A stretch of 64,000 nt of DNA. Origin: Hydractinia symbiolongicarpus. Its lineage: Eukaryota; Cnidaria; Hydrozoa; Anthoathecata; Hydractiniidae. Both the position numbers and the translations under genes were made by a program. The stretch covers positions 6,505,001-6,569,000 of the forward strand of contig NC_079888.1 in NCBI RefSeq assembly GCF_029227915.1, written 5' to 3'. Positions 11,841-23,100 of this stretch are shown here, one piece after another. Numbering within the stretch: the stretch's first letter is position 1; every line of letters begins with the position of its first letter. Under the pieces are notes generated by a model. That model saw nothing but the letters and a program-made list of their open reading frames with translations, did no database searches and had not been told where the DNA came from.

Positions 11841-12311
11841 AACTCTTTCCAGTTTTTACCGTGATCACTCTTTGTGTAATTGCTAAGAATAGAAGCTAGA
11901 TATTTCGATAAATTATGCAAAAGAAATTTTTAAAGTTACAAAACGACTTGTTGACCATCAGAGAAAAGTTGTTTATATTTAAAAATGTAAACTAACAATA
12001 TCTAATGTTCTTTGTACCCTCATTTGTTGTTAATCAATAATAAACAAAATTGAAAAATGGTCGGTAAAAAAAGTTTTGTTAATAGGTAATAAATATTAAT
12101 TCTTACCTAATTTTTAAACCGATAGCGTGTTTTCTTTTCAAATATTTTTTATTTACAGTCACTTCTGTGAAATAAAGTGATTTGACAATTTTTTGTTTGC
12201 TTTAACCAAGAAAGGGAATTGGATCAAAAAGTTTGGACATCAATTTATTCAGAGCATTTATATAAAATCCTTGCAACTAAGAAACGCTAAAAATCGTTTG
12301 TGTAGAAAGAT

Positions 12312-12797
12312 ATGGATACTCTCGGTGTACGGGAAGCCACATCGGACGATTGTGAAGAAATTTTTAGAATGGTGATTGAACTTACGCAGTACGAAAGTCA
12401 ACCTTTAAACTTAATTAAAACAACAGCAGAATCATTAAAGGAAGATGGATTTAAAAACAAGCCTTGGTACAACTGTCTGGTTGCCACTAAAAATGCAGAA
12501 ATAATTGGTTACCTCTTGTACTTTCGAACTTATTCAATGCAACATGGTCGATCAATGCAGATGAAGGATTTATATGTGAGGTTGGGGCATAGACATGTAA
12601 GGGTGGGTAAAAGACTGATAAAAGAACTTAGCATTATAGCTTTAAGAGAAAAGTGTAAACTGATTCACTGGCGCGTGTTGAATGACAACGGCAACGCAAT
12701 CGGATTTTATAAAAATATTGGAGGAGACATGCAGAGCAATGTGAAGATTGGAGCAAATAATGGCGAGTTAAAGAATTTTGCTACAGTTAGATTATAG
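12312..12797 (+). CDS. GNAT N-acetyltransferase, diamine/thialysine acetyltransferase-like (copy 1)
   Basis: A 161-residue single-exon protein. The start fits the SSAT family: GVREATSDDCEEIFRMVIEL parallels the N-terminus of spermidine/spermine acetyltransferases, followed by the EDGF region and a GYLLYFRTYS strand. The acetyl-CoA motif A lies near residues 93-101 and reads RHVRVGKRL; the family expects R-x-x-G-x-G, so the first Gly is Arg here. The C-terminal NAIGFYKNIGG matches motif B. Family members acetylate polyamines or thialysine in the cytosol using acetyl-CoA; the substrate cannot be told here. About 80% identical (32 differences) to the inverted copy at 17032-17517, and the 5' flanks are also alignable. 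The ATG is the one shared by both copies. Confidence 0.88.
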   Translation: MDTLGVREATSDDCEEIFRMVIELTQYESQPLNLIKTTAESLKEDGFKNKPWYNCLVATKNAEIIGYLLYFRTYSMQHGRSMQMKDLYVRLGHRHVRVGKRLIKELSIIALREKCKLIHWRVLNDNGNAIGFYKNIGGDMQSNVKIGANNGELKNFATVRL

Positions 12798-13114
12798 TAT
12801 AAATCATCTATATTTTAAAACAACTTTGCGGCATTGTAATAAGAGACGAAAGAAATAAGTGAATACAATTATTCTCTGTTTTACTGCATAGCTAGAAAAT
12901 AAACTAATTAATAAAAATGATATCTGATGTTGTTTGTTGCATGATTCTCTAAGTCGGTCGCTAGTTCTCTATGATCGAACATCTGCACATTTTCTCTTGA
13001 AGATTTAGGAAGACACACTCTAGAACAACTGGAAGCTATGAGTTCAGCGTGTAAATCGTTCTAATGCAAGCCATATCTTTCGAAGATGTTCGGTGTAGCT
13101 TTTAGGGAGAATTA

Positions 13115-13270
13115 ATAATAACAAGTTGTGTTTAAAATGTTCATTACAGTGGGAATATGAACTGTGTAAATTTTTAAGGTCAAAGTACAACTACGGTCGC
13201 CGTCATGACAGCGTTGGCGAGTTCGGTAAATCAGTTTGTTTGACGTAAGTCTGCGGAGATGTACACAAAC
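13115..13270 (+). repeat. Dispersed repeat shared with 58655-58820
   Basis: Shared landmarks with the second copy are ACAAGTTGTG, TTAAAATGTTCATTA, ATATGAACTGTGT, TTTAAGGTCAAAGTA, TTCGGTAAA and GTGTTTGACGTAAG-like at the end. The second copy has about 30 extra bases in the middle. No terminal structure or coding content is recognised. Confidence 0.65.
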
Positions 13271-13756
13271 ACCTTAGAAATGAACGAAGTCTAAACGGAT
13301 AAACTGTGATTGTTTGAGAGTATTTTTTTTACCGTTTTTAATTAAATTCCTTTCTCAGAATAAAATAATGTCTCAATGCTATAGTTATTACTTGAAATAA
13401 AGGATTAAGTGTATTCGAATTTATTATGGATTTTTTAGTTAGTTCTCCTTTTCAACAGCCTCTTTAAATGCTAGAAATCCACTGTTTGCAAACATAAATT
13501 CTTGCAAAATCTAAAATTTGCAAAATTTCCCTTTGCGAAATCGTGAAATTCAATTCCATGAAAATTTATTCCATAAAGGTATCTTTTTATGTGCACAGGA
13601 AATCTTAAAACTTTATCTTCCTAAAGATTGCTTATGCAACCTTGTTATATGTTTAGCGCTTTTCAATTTGATAATTATTCACAAAAATGTAATAATGAAA
13701 CACCAAAATCTTACCAAAGACACAACAGTTATGTAACTCTGTGAATATTTTATTAA

Positions 13757-14335
13757 CTGACTAGTCGATAAATCCCGTGGAAAAATCCGCTGAGGCAGGA
13801 TAAAAATGAAAAAGAAGCTTCATTTGAATTTTGATGACGTCAGCCACCCATCCACAAAAAAAATAAAATTAGAACTTTGCTTTCACGTTGCCTCTATTGC
13901 GTAGAGCTTGAACTGCTGATCAAGAAAATGTATATGATCATGTGCTTTTGATGAGCGGTTAATGAGATATGAGGGATTAAAAATTTTGCTGACGTTGGCA
14001 TTGACCCATCAAGACTGTAAATTTTTTTGTTAAATTAATCGCATAGGTCTTGAAACGCTGATCAAGAAAATGTGTAGGATCATGTACTTTTGACAAAAGG
14101 TTGCAGAGCCATTAGGGTTTGAAGGTTTATTATTGACGTCATCAACCCGTCCATTCCGAAAAGGATTCGGGGATGCAGGTTTGGGAAATTTACCCAAATT
14201 AATTCTAGGGGGTCCCTAGTTACCTACGCGGTGGAGAATCATTGACGTCACCACCTCGTTTCCAAGTTATTTAGCCTCAAAGTTTTAAGTGCACTGTAAT
14301 GGTTTCATTAATATAATATAAATAATAATATAATA
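13757..14335 (-). mobile_element. Inverted copy of the 570-bp element from the tandem array
   Basis: Begins GACTAGTCGATAAATCCCGT and ends after TTTTAAGTGCACTGTAATGG, the reverse complement of the element at 2325-2895 with many point differences. Flanked by AT-rich sequence with ATTAATATAATATA at the right end. It helped define the element limits. Short end-like fragments with TATATAGACTAGTCG lie at 14470-14520, bracketed by a direct repeat CTAGCGTATTA. Confidence 0.75.
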
Positions 14336-14529
14336 TTTTAATGTTAAAAGTTGGTAAATTATAGAACAATTTTATTGGCGATGTTTTACAGACTTTATCA
14401 AAGAAAATAGTAAAGAATATAATCCACTTTGCAAAAGTCACAGACAAACAGTCGGAACTAGCGTATTAGTATATAGACTAGTCGATAACGCCCAGACACA
14501 CCTAGCGTATTATTATATAGATTGTTGTT

Positions 14530-16400
14530 TTTCGGATAGAAGGTTCAACGCGTTTTAAATCAAGATGGCACCAAAGTCATTTTTTGCTGCTTTAACTGCC
14601 TTTTGGTATTTTTCTGTGCAGGACTTAGAAGTAAATAGCGAGCTTGCTTGCTTGCTAGGTCGTTCAAATTTCTTACCAGAAACTTTATGACTAAAATACG
14701 TGTTAAATAAGTGTTAAAAAGTTAAGCACAACTAAATATGAATTCAAAAGAAGTATACGCAGAAAGTAGTAAATTCACCAATTCACCAAACTTTGCGTTT
14801 ATAATTTGATGGTTTGTTCTAACAGGGGGTACACAACAAGCAAATCTAATTTTTTCGTCTCTTTTCTTCAATTTAGCGTGCGTTAAATTTAATCTTGCAG
14901 TGTACTTTTATCTCTTCTCGGATTGTGTAGAGCTGACGATATACCTTGCGAAGTAGTCTAAGTTTGAATAACAGTATCTATAATAGGAGTTCCATTAGAC
15001 AGTTTACTTGGAACCCCCCATTCTGGTAGACGATTTGTACAAGGAAATTTCTTCTGGCAAATTTCAGAGCTGATTTTAAATAGTCTGCAATCTCAAGCAG
15101 GTACGCTAGCTGCAGATGCATTAGCTACTTACGACAGCGGGATAAAAACATTTTATATTGCAAATTTTTCTACTTGACCTAGATAGTGCTACAAACAAAT
15201 CTGTTTTTCTTTCTTTATGCTTTCCTTAGACTGACATTTCTGATAAAAGAAAACTGTTCATTCCATTTTGTACTTACGGAATTTGAAGTTTAAGATCTCT
15301 CGTTTTTAAACTTTCTAGCTGTTTTTGCAGTTCTTAATCGATGTTCCTTGACTTTTTTTATGGTGAACGCCGGAAAAAGAGTCAAAGAGTTCCAGCAAGT
15401 GTCTTATATAACAAATGGTTTTATTAACTGGTTAATAACAAAAATTGGGAAATTTTTATCTCTAAATAGCAGTTTCAACAACTCTTATTTACCCTGAAAA
15501 CTGCTACTTCCACTTTCTGTAGCCATTTTGATTATTATCTATTATTTCATAAGCCTCGGTTCTAACGTGACTTGAAAATAACACTGGGAATATGAGAAAT
15601 CCGTATTACCATTTTCTTTCAGTTACACGTTATCCTTAGAAGAGTTTGATGCGATAGAGAAGAGAAATGCTATTTTTTTAGTTAAACTCAACCTTACTAA
15701 TGATGGTCAGGGTGTACGGGTAAAAATAGCCTACCAGGCATACTTTTATCCATACCTGACATACTTTTAACAATAAATATGGAAAGGTTTAACCAATTGT
15801 ATGTAAAAGTTCTAGTTGCTGATTTCTTTTCATATTATTACAACTGGAGGATTGTCAAAATGGTATATAAGCATTTTACATTTTTGGAATGTCTTAATAG
15901 TAACCAAATGATCTAAGCAACACGAATTGTAATGAATTTTAAAAATAAAACGCACTTTTTATTTCAACCACATGTTTTTTGTTACTAAATAAATTCCATT
16001 AAATAAACAGTCCAACATATTGAAAGATTCTAAACTATTATTAATATTTTGTCTATTTCACGTCAGATTAACTTTGTGAAATCAAATATATTATTATTTT
16101 GAATTTTAAATTTTGCAATAAAACAATTTAGAATAATTACAATTACTTTAAATTTTATTAAACAAATTTTGTTCAAAAATGTGATTTGCTATTGCTGAAA
16201 ATTTTCATGTCGTTATCAGTTATATTTGGGCGTCAATATGATATATAAGATGGTTTAAGATGTTGTTTTGCTCCTCATTGCTCATAAACCTTTCACCTGG
16301 CGTAAGCTTGACTTTCGGGGAAGCCAAAAATAACCAGTTTGTTTTGTAGCCTTTTTAAGTTGTTGAGAACGACGTGTTATTTGCGGATTCGTGAAATGTA
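14530..16400. other. Gene-poor AT-rich interval
   Basis: Read on both strands, this stretch shows no long open frame, domain, tRNA or clear transposon end. It separates the 570-bp element copy from the first tRNA-Ser gene. Confidence 0.4.
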
Positions 16401-16401
16401 T

Positions 16402-16424
16402 AACATTTGAAATCACCATGGTGA
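16402..16424 (+). promoter_or_regulatory. Conserved upstream box of tRNA-Ser gene 1
   Basis: TAACATTTGAAATCACCATG, continuing GTGA, ends 68 bp before the tRNA. Its core TCACCATGGTGA is a perfect 12-bp palindrome. Related boxes sit 67-70 bp upstream of the other three tRNA-Ser genes although the DNA in between has largely diverged. This suggests an extragenic Pol III promoter element or factor site (inference). Confidence 0.5.
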
Positions 16425-16492
16425 TATTTCAAGTATATTTTTGTTACAGAAGTCGAGAAGTAATTTGTTTGAAGCTATCACCGAGATATTTA

Positions 16493-16574
16493 GCTGCGAT
16501 GGCCGAGTGGTTAAGGCGTTTGACTCGAAATCAAATGGGATCTTCCCGCGTAGGTTCGAATCCTACTCGCAGCG
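16493..16574 (+). tRNA. tRNA-Ser(CGA)
   Basis: 82 nt, a class II tRNA with a long variable arm. The acceptor GCTGCGA pairs with TCGCAGC, with discriminator G at 16574. The anticodon loop CTCGAAA lies in a TTTGA/TCAAA stem and places CGA at 16526-16528, which reads UCG serine codons. A-box TGGCCGAGTGG and B-box GGTTCGAATCC (16553-16563) are canonical. A T7 run at 16588-16594 is a good Pol III terminator. No intron and no encoded CCA, as expected for a eukaryotic gene. Confidence 0.97.
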
Positions 16575-17031
16575 TTTGGTGAACCACTTTTTTTCGGATT
16601 TTTATACTCAGCAGCAGTTCAATAATAATACACATAGGATTTGTTTTCAGCTACAGAAAAACAAAAACAATTGAACAAATCTGAATTATTTTAAGTAAAT
16701 ATGGGTTGAAACACCATCAACAGATATGTCTTTATAAATCGGAAACATCTGATAATGTTTTTAACAGTTCACCTAATCAAAGTCAAGTCAATGCATTCAA
16801 GCAAAATTTAGATTCCAACGTTTCGTTGATAGTTTTCAAAGCCTTAGAGCAAGCTTTAAAATTCAATTTTGATTTAGGAAATACGACTCAGATAAAGCGG
16901 AGTTGAGTTTCTTCTGGCTGTGTCAATGTTTCATTTAGGGTAGTGAAAGTACTATCCCGAATTACTTCTTTTGTCTCTTACTAAAATGGTATAAAGCTGT
17001 TTTATAACTTGAAGCCGTCACAGAATCTATA

Positions 17032-17517
17032 CTACAATCTACCTGTAGCAAAATTCTTTAACTCGCCATGATTTACGCCAATTTCCACACTGTTCTGCAT
17101 ATCTCCTCCAATATTTTCATAAAATCCGATTGCGTTGTCGTTAGCATCCAGCACGCACCAGTGAATCAGTTTGCACTTTTCTTTAACAGCTATAATGCTA
17201 AGTTCTTTTATCAACTTTTTACCCACACCAACGTGCCTATGATTTAATTTTACATACAAATCCTGCATCTTTATTGTTCGACCATGTTGTATTGAGTAAG
17301 TTCGAAAGTACAAAAGGTAACCAATTAATTCTGCATTTTTAGTGGCAACCAGACAATTAAACCAAGGCTTGTTCTTAAATCCATCTTCCTTTAATGCTTC
17401 TGCTGTTGTTTTAATTAAGCTTAAAGGTTTGCTTTGGTACTTCGTAAGTTCAATCACCATTTTGAAAATTTCTTCACAATCCTCCGACGTGGCTTCCCGT
17501 ACACCAATGGTATCCAT
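17032..17517 (-). CDS. GNAT N-acetyltransferase, diamine/thialysine acetyltransferase-like (copy 2)
   Basis: 161 residues, single exon, convergent with copy 1 at 12312-12797. All family landmarks are kept: GVREATSEDCEEIFKMVIEL, LKEDGFKNKPWFNCLVA, the GYLLYFRTYS strand, and an intact acetyl-CoA motif RHVGVGKKL (R-x-x-G-x-G), unlike copy 1. Motif B reads NAIGFYENIGG. The 5' flank aligns with copy 1 back to a shared GTCACTTCTGT block (about 17820 here, 12160 there), with extra sequence of roughly 100 bases around 17640-17755 that may be an insertion or a 5'UTR intron. This copy looks the more likely to be catalytically normal. Confidence 0.88.
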   Translation of the reverse strand: MDTIGVREATSEDCEEIFKMVIELTKYQSKPLSLIKTTAEALKEDGFKNKPWFNCLVATKNAELIGYLLYFRTYSIQHGRTIKMQDLYVKLNHRHVGVGKKLIKELSIIAVKEKCKLIHWCVLDANDNAIGFYENIGGDMQNSVEIGVNHGELKNFATGRL

Positions 17518-17899
17518 ATTTTTCTACGAAAACGTTTTTTCGTGTTTATTATTTGCAAGAAATTTTATAAATGCTCTAAATAAATCGATGCTTAACCTTT
17601 CTGATCCAATTTTCATACTCTTAAACTTTTCAATTCAACTTTTAATATCAGTTAAATGTTGCCGTTTGTAAATTTTAGTTTAAGAATTTTGTTAACAACT
17701 TCTTTGTTTGTTGTAGTTGCGGTTGTTTATCAAAGTTACATCAATGAGGTGTCTTTTTAATCTTCCTTGGTTACAGCAAATAAAAAATTGTCAAGTTTCA
17801 ATTATTCCCTTTGTCTTACAGAAGTGACTGCAAATAAAGGATTATTTGGCAAAATACGTCATTGTTAAAAAAAAAATCAGTAAGCAGTCCTTTTTTTTT

Positions 17900-18255
17900 T
17901 GAAAAATCATTATTGCTTTCCCAGAGATATGTCTTGAAAGTTTAGATAATTTTGCGGAATTATGACATCCTCGATTAAAAAAATTTGCTGGTATGAATGA
18001 TAATCAGGGTAACTAAGTATTAATATGCATGTAAAAAAGTTTAAAATATCAAAATGGGTATGTGAAAACTTTTAAATCACCACATACCTTGACAAAGTCT
18101 CATTTTTTTCTAATCCGTGATGTCATAAATAAATTTGTATAACAAAATTTCTAAGTTAAAAATTCAGATTTTTTTAAAGAAATAAGAAAATTTTTAAAAC
18201 GTTTAAAACTTCTTCATATGAAGCCAACTTCATTTTTTTCGCGGGAGGTAAGCTT
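17900..18255 (+). repeat. Dispersed repeat, copy B (empty site)
   Basis: Aligns to 7836-8710 without the 518-bp TIR element. Around 18060-18100 it reads straight through from TTTAAATCACCACAT to ACCTTGAC, where copy A is interrupted. The right end holds a GGGAGGTAAG block matching GGAGGTAAG of copy A. Confidence 0.65.
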
Positions 18256-18764
18256 TATTTATTAGCTAGCTAGCTTTGGCAAGGGTAACTACAAATTTTT
18301 ATGCTCATAATTTGTGGCTACAAACAAATCTTTAAATGAATTTATTTTGTGGCTTTTAGCTAACTAAAGATGGGAGGACCAAAGAGATACTTTCGTTTTT
18401 TTTTCCTGAATTATTCCGCTCCGTCAGAACGTTGAAAACCTATAACTTCAAATTTATTGGCAAACGCATAGCTCAGACGTGTGATTATAATACTTTTACT
18501 GAATGTGGCGAAGCGGACTTTTGAAGTGTATTGTAAACTTTTCATAACTGGTAGTTAATGTTTAGTATTGGTAAGCATTTTTAAAAATGGCAGCACTTTG
18601 TACGAACGGCTGGGTTTTAGTCTTATCAAATGTGGAAAGATTTTTCTGTCCAAATCTTTTCGTCAAATGGGAATATTGAATATCTGGTGAAAAGTATTAT
18701 CACAAAACCTTTACCAATAACGGATTGTTGTAAGTGTCATGTTATTTAATCTGTGTGTTAAAGT

Positions 18765-20447
18765 CACCTTCGTTCCCAGAGTTTTTTGTTTTCTTGATAT
18801 GAGAGAAGACGACGAAAAATACGCTGGTATCGTTGAGTGATTTTTGGCCAATATATGGCCAGATTAACGCGTCATACGTTAATTTATGCGATGAAAAAAT
18901 TGCGGAACTTTAGCGGTTAGAAAATTTATGTTCCAGCAACAGAAAACGTACTTCAATAAACATCTTTAAAGGTTGAAAAATGGTTGTGCTGTTTTATATG
19001 CAAGTTAAATAACACTTTTATGTAGTTTAGCTAGCTAGCAAGTATTTCCTGAATAGAATTTTTGTTTGCTGAACTTAGATAGTTCATTGTTTTGATTTCA
19101 AATCAAGTTTATGGAAAAAGTTTTTATTTTTGTGGAGTTCTAAATCCTTTGAATAAAGGGACTAAAGAGAAGGGCAGAAAACTTTCTGGATATATGTAGA
19201 CAGCTTTAGATTATATAACAGTCTGCTGTAGATATATATTTGGAATGGAAACAAAGTATATACTTTTCTGTTATTAAGATAATCTTTAGTGGATTTTTGG
19301 GTCATAAATTAATTAGAAATTTTAAAAGTTGTGATGAGCTAAAACTTAGTTTACAAAAGCTTTTAGATAGTTTGTCAAGGTTTCCGAACATTCTGTTATG
19401 TTAAGGAGCAGAACTATTAAGGGATACTTTTGAGGAATTACTTTTTGTGAGAATTAAATTTTGAAACACTTTTGATTTTTTACGAGACCTATTTTTTTGC
19501 AAAGTTACCAAGTTTAAAAAATTTTGTTTAAAATACCTTTTCATTTGGATACATTAACAAGTATATATGTACTGAAAGTGATAAAGCTAAAACTGGTCCA
19601 TAAAAACTTCTGTGTTGCATAATTTTGATGCAGGATGCCAATAACAGAAAAGTCGCAAGTGCAAGCTGCAAGTAGGTTGATTTTTACGGCAGCATAAAAA
19701 TACGGGTAAGCTAGTTATGAAATTCAGGGATTTCTCAAAAGACAATAAACCCCCGTCCCTAAGTTTTATAATTATTCTCTCTTCTTAGAATAAATTCATC
19801 AATTTAAGTTAACATTTGATAAGTTTATGCAAAAAGGGTTCCAAGAAATAAACATATGTATTGATTTATTTATCTGAATTTGATTTCAAACAAATATTGC
19901 ATGTCTTTGAGAGAAACTTAATTGAGGAACAAGGAAACAAACTTTCTAATCCTCTCTAAAATTGCGAATTTTACTATTAAAGATTTAAGGAAAGTACTAA
20001 GCTAAAATATATAAAGCTAGCTGTCATCAACACATCTACATAAGTTTTTTGATCATCTAGTACGTGCTAAATGTATTAAAACCCGTGTTAGCAAGCTAGC
20101 TAGCTACATAATACACTTGTATTTCTTACATCAGTAGCCCTCTATCTTCTTTGTTAATGTACAACGCGACATCATTAACCAGTCAGTAATATATTTACAA
20201 ATCTAGCAAAGTAAAACCAAGCTTTTTTATAAATTTAACTATATAGCTTTATATATAAACAAATTTTTATAGTTTATAACTATAATCAACCACAGCTCAA
20301 TGCGCCATTTTTATCTTGATCTGATAAAGTGCTGGCTAAGAAAAATGTAAAAGCCAATAATACTTCAAAATCCGTTCAACAATAACAGGGTATTTTTTGA
20401 CATAATCTCTCATATCAAGAAGGCAAAAAACCCTGGAGACAAGGGTG
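18765..20447. mobile_element. 1.68-kb non-autonomous DNA transposon with ~43-bp TIRs and a 9-bp target duplication
   Basis: The left end begins CACCTTCGTTCCCAGAG and the right end, complemented, begins CACCCTTGTCTCCAGGG. Both continue to TTTTTTG and CTTGATATGAGAGA. The flanks are TGTTAAAGT (18756-18764) and TGTTGAAGT (20448-20456), one mismatch in nine. A 9-bp duplication suggests a Mutator-like class (inference). The interior has no transposase, only AT-rich DNA with AGCTAG runs. A related solo end occurs at 39660-39694. Confidence 0.75.
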
Positions 20448-20528
20448 TGTTGAAGTATCTAGGGACAATATCTGATTTGCAAATTGAGTAGCAAAGAATT
20501 GAATGGTGGTCCATAACACACAGTATAA

Positions 20529-21250
20529 CCCTATTTATACGGTGTCATGGAATATGAAAATGTGCCGGGATGGGCTTAACAACATTTGGTCTAAAAAATA
20601 AACACAAGCTCATTTGATATAAAAATTTCTAAACTATGCTTCATGGTTATGATACTTAATGAGTTTTGAAATTTATCTATTTGTCTATTAGGTACCTTAT
20701 GCCAAATATTTAGGTCCCATATCTCTTAGACCTACCCCTAAAAATCCCCATGAATTCTTTTTAATGGGGAAAATATACTACCTTTTGTTAAAATTATCTG
20801 ATAATTTTGGTCATATGATTAACTTGATTATCCGATATTTTCGGATTTTACTGGAAAATCAGGAAAAAAGAATTTCCGAGCAATTTTTGGCCGTTAGTGC
20901 GAACTATGCGAAAACCGGAAAATATGTCAAATATCTTTCATTTGGCTGTCAGAAACTTTACACAGAATGTAAAAAATCGCTCAAGTACGTAAGTAATTGA
21001 ATTTTCGGCAGATAGTGGAATATTAGACAAACTTCAAGCTTACGATGACGTCACAGAAAAAGTGATAACATCAGCAATATTTTATGGCTGCTATCTCGTT
21101 TCTTCTACGGCGTACTATAAATATGCCAAATGTGATTTAATTTGGACAAGCCTGTCAAAATGTACGGATGAGGGGACAGGGGGGAGGGTGGGGCGGAATC
21201 TGTCGCCTCCCCTTTGTTATAATATGTTTAAAATGCCCCGGACCAAATAG
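20529..21250 (-). mobile_element. Diverged copy of the piggyBac-like TTAA element
   Basis: Inverted relative to the element at 63264-63880. Shared blocks, complemented, include GCCAAATTTTTAGGTCCCAT, the TGACGTCAC block and a G-rich stretch before GGACCAAATAG. The ends CCCTATTTATACGG and GGACCAAATAG are decayed forms of the perfect TIR in the other copy. The 78-codon frame across it is a by-product. The G-rich part at 21172-21196 could form a quadruplex. Confidence 0.65.
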
Positions 21251-21256
21251 TATGAA

Positions 21257-22350
21257 AGAAATCTATTTGCTATATAAATTGCACTCATTTCTTTTTTATT
21301 CGGTGAAACCCATCATTATTTTGAAAAGTCTAATTATCGCCCACCCTTGAAAAGCGTAAATACTGTAACTCCGCAAGTATAGCTAATACAAATTTTTTTT
21401 TATGCTAATTCCTTTACATTGGTCTAAAAGCATCCATAATAACTTTTGAAGTCAATAATCCTTTTTGTACTTAAGCTATTGCATTTTTGATATTGACATA
21501 ATGGACCTGTGACGCTTAATTATGATGAAAAAGGGAACCACAAACCAAAATGGTGGAAAAAAATTAATTTGTAGTGCTATATTTCGCTGTATGACAGCTA
21601 ATTCATTCTATATATTACAGACACTTCTTAACACATACATGTAAAATATTTAAAAAGGCAATAACAATCAAGATTATGTTCTTTTTGCTAGACAGTCAAC
21701 CTAGGTTTGAACATTGTCCTTGTACCCTGTTTTGGCTTAATTGGACAAATATCGTTTATTTTTAAGTTAAATTACTTAAAATAAAATAAATTGCTTTCTT
21801 GTTTAGATTTTATCGAAATGTATAAAATTTACGATATGGTGACATTCTATATTTTTCAAAGAGAGCTAGCTAGAGCTAATAGACATTTCTTCCATACTTT
21901 AATTTACTAGGTATTGTAGAAAGTTAATAACCAACATTGTGTATTTAGCAAACAAAGTCACCCTCCAACACTTAAACAAATCTTAACTGCATAAATCCGT
22001 CCCACCTGCACTACAAAAAAACGGATACTTACTTTACAAATCGTCTCTATAAATGTATAACAAAGAGGCTTTAGCTACACTAACTAAGCCCATTTTTTTT
22101 TAATTTTTCGCAAAATTAAATCCAGTAAGTAGCATAAAAGTTTCTGCATCTTTCTTGAAGTGAAGCTTTACCGCCATTACTGTTTTTCCGTTATTTTTTT
22201 CCGCATAAATTAATTTGCTTTCATAATTAACGGGAGCGACCAATCAAATAGCAGAATAGACCACCCTGGCAGAGGGTCATTTCTTCGCGCCAGTCTCAAA
22301 AATCAAAAAAGCCATAGCAATTTTTCCGTTAGTTTTGGTAGTCCCTTTAA
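21257..22350. other. Gene-poor AT-rich interval
   Basis: No supported open frame, RNA gene or transposon end. Long A/T runs and one AGAGAGCTAGCTAGAGC patch near 21860. Confidence 0.4.
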
Positions 22351-22352
22351 AA

Positions 22353-22574
22353 GGCTGTTTACATGAGAGGCGGGACGGGATGGAATGCTGGAACGGAGAA
22401 TTTACGGGATATATCAATAATTGTACTGAAATCCGATCTAGCTAAGCTGGACCATTTTTTATATATAAACACACCGTCCCGGAACGAACGTGATAACTTC
22501 TGCATGTTTTAATTGAAAAAAAATAATAGGCGAAGCATTCCGGAAAACGTCCTGCCTCCAACGTATACACCACC
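22353..22574. mobile_element. Possible ~220-bp MITE
   Basis: The left end GGCTGTTTACATGAGAGGCG and the right end, complemented as GGTGGTGTATACGTTGGAGG, are imperfect inverted repeats that both continue into GGACG. The GGC(T/G)GTTTACA-type end is common in animal MITEs. Target duplication unclear. Confidence 0.45.
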
Positions 22575-22687
22575 TAAGTCTACAGAATTTGACAGCGCGA
22601 TTTGTAAAAATTTTTCAGTGGCGAAATTTCTTTTTAAATTAAGGCATTTTATTATACTACAGAACATTGGTTCAAAATTCTTTACTT

Positions 22688-22710
22688 AAACGTTATGGTT
22701 ACCATGACAT
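22688..22710 (+). promoter_or_regulatory. Conserved upstream box of tRNA-Ser gene 2
   Basis: AAACGTTATGGTTACCATGA followed by CAT ends 69 bp before the tRNA. It aligns with AAACATTGTGGTCACCATGG upstream of tRNA-Ser gene 4 at nearly the same distance. Confidence 0.5.
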
Positions 22711-22779
22711 CACAGTAAAAGCATGAATAATGTCGAGAATTAGTTTGGTAAAAGTAGTTATTGTATTAAATAAAACACA

Positions 22780-22861
22780 GCTGCGATGGCCGAGTGGTTA
22801 AGGCGTTTGACTTGAAATCAAATGGGATATTCCCGCGTAGGTTCGAATCCTACTCGCAGCG
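22780..22861 (+). tRNA. tRNA-Ser(UGA)
   Basis: 82 nt with the same acceptor stem, A box and B box as gene 1. The anticodon loop CTTGAAA gives TGA at 22813-22815, which reads UCA and by wobble other UCN codons. The variable arm is GGGATATTCCC. The nearest T-run is TTTT at 22882-22885, a weaker terminator. The 3' flank GAAAGGAATACTTTAGCAAT is almost the same as that of gene 4, so those two are sister duplicates. Confidence 0.97.
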
Positions 22862-22999
22862 AAAGGAATACTTTAGCAATATTTTAGAAGAATGTTTCTA
22901 CATCTAATTGTGCAATAATGTTTGCATCAATTACAATCATTGGTCATTAGCATCTTTGTTTAAGTTTAAAAAACAAAAAATATACCTTCAAATTTGCTA

Positions 23000-23100
23000 T
23001 AGTAAATCAAATGGGATCTTTCCGCAACAACTAATTTTGCACACATATAATATTTGTTCATCATTCAGAACGTGCCTCCTCTTGGATAGCAGTTTTGTTT
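23000..23100 (+). pseudogene. Degraded tRNA-Ser remnant with flank
   Basis: AATCAAATGGGATCTTTCCG is the anticodon 3' stem and variable arm of the tRNA-Ser genes, with no T arm or acceptor. The following 70 bases (AATATTTGTTCATCATTCAG, then CTCCTCTTGGATAGC) align with the 3' flank of tRNA-Ser gene 3. It marks a fifth, dead member of the cluster. Confidence 0.6.
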
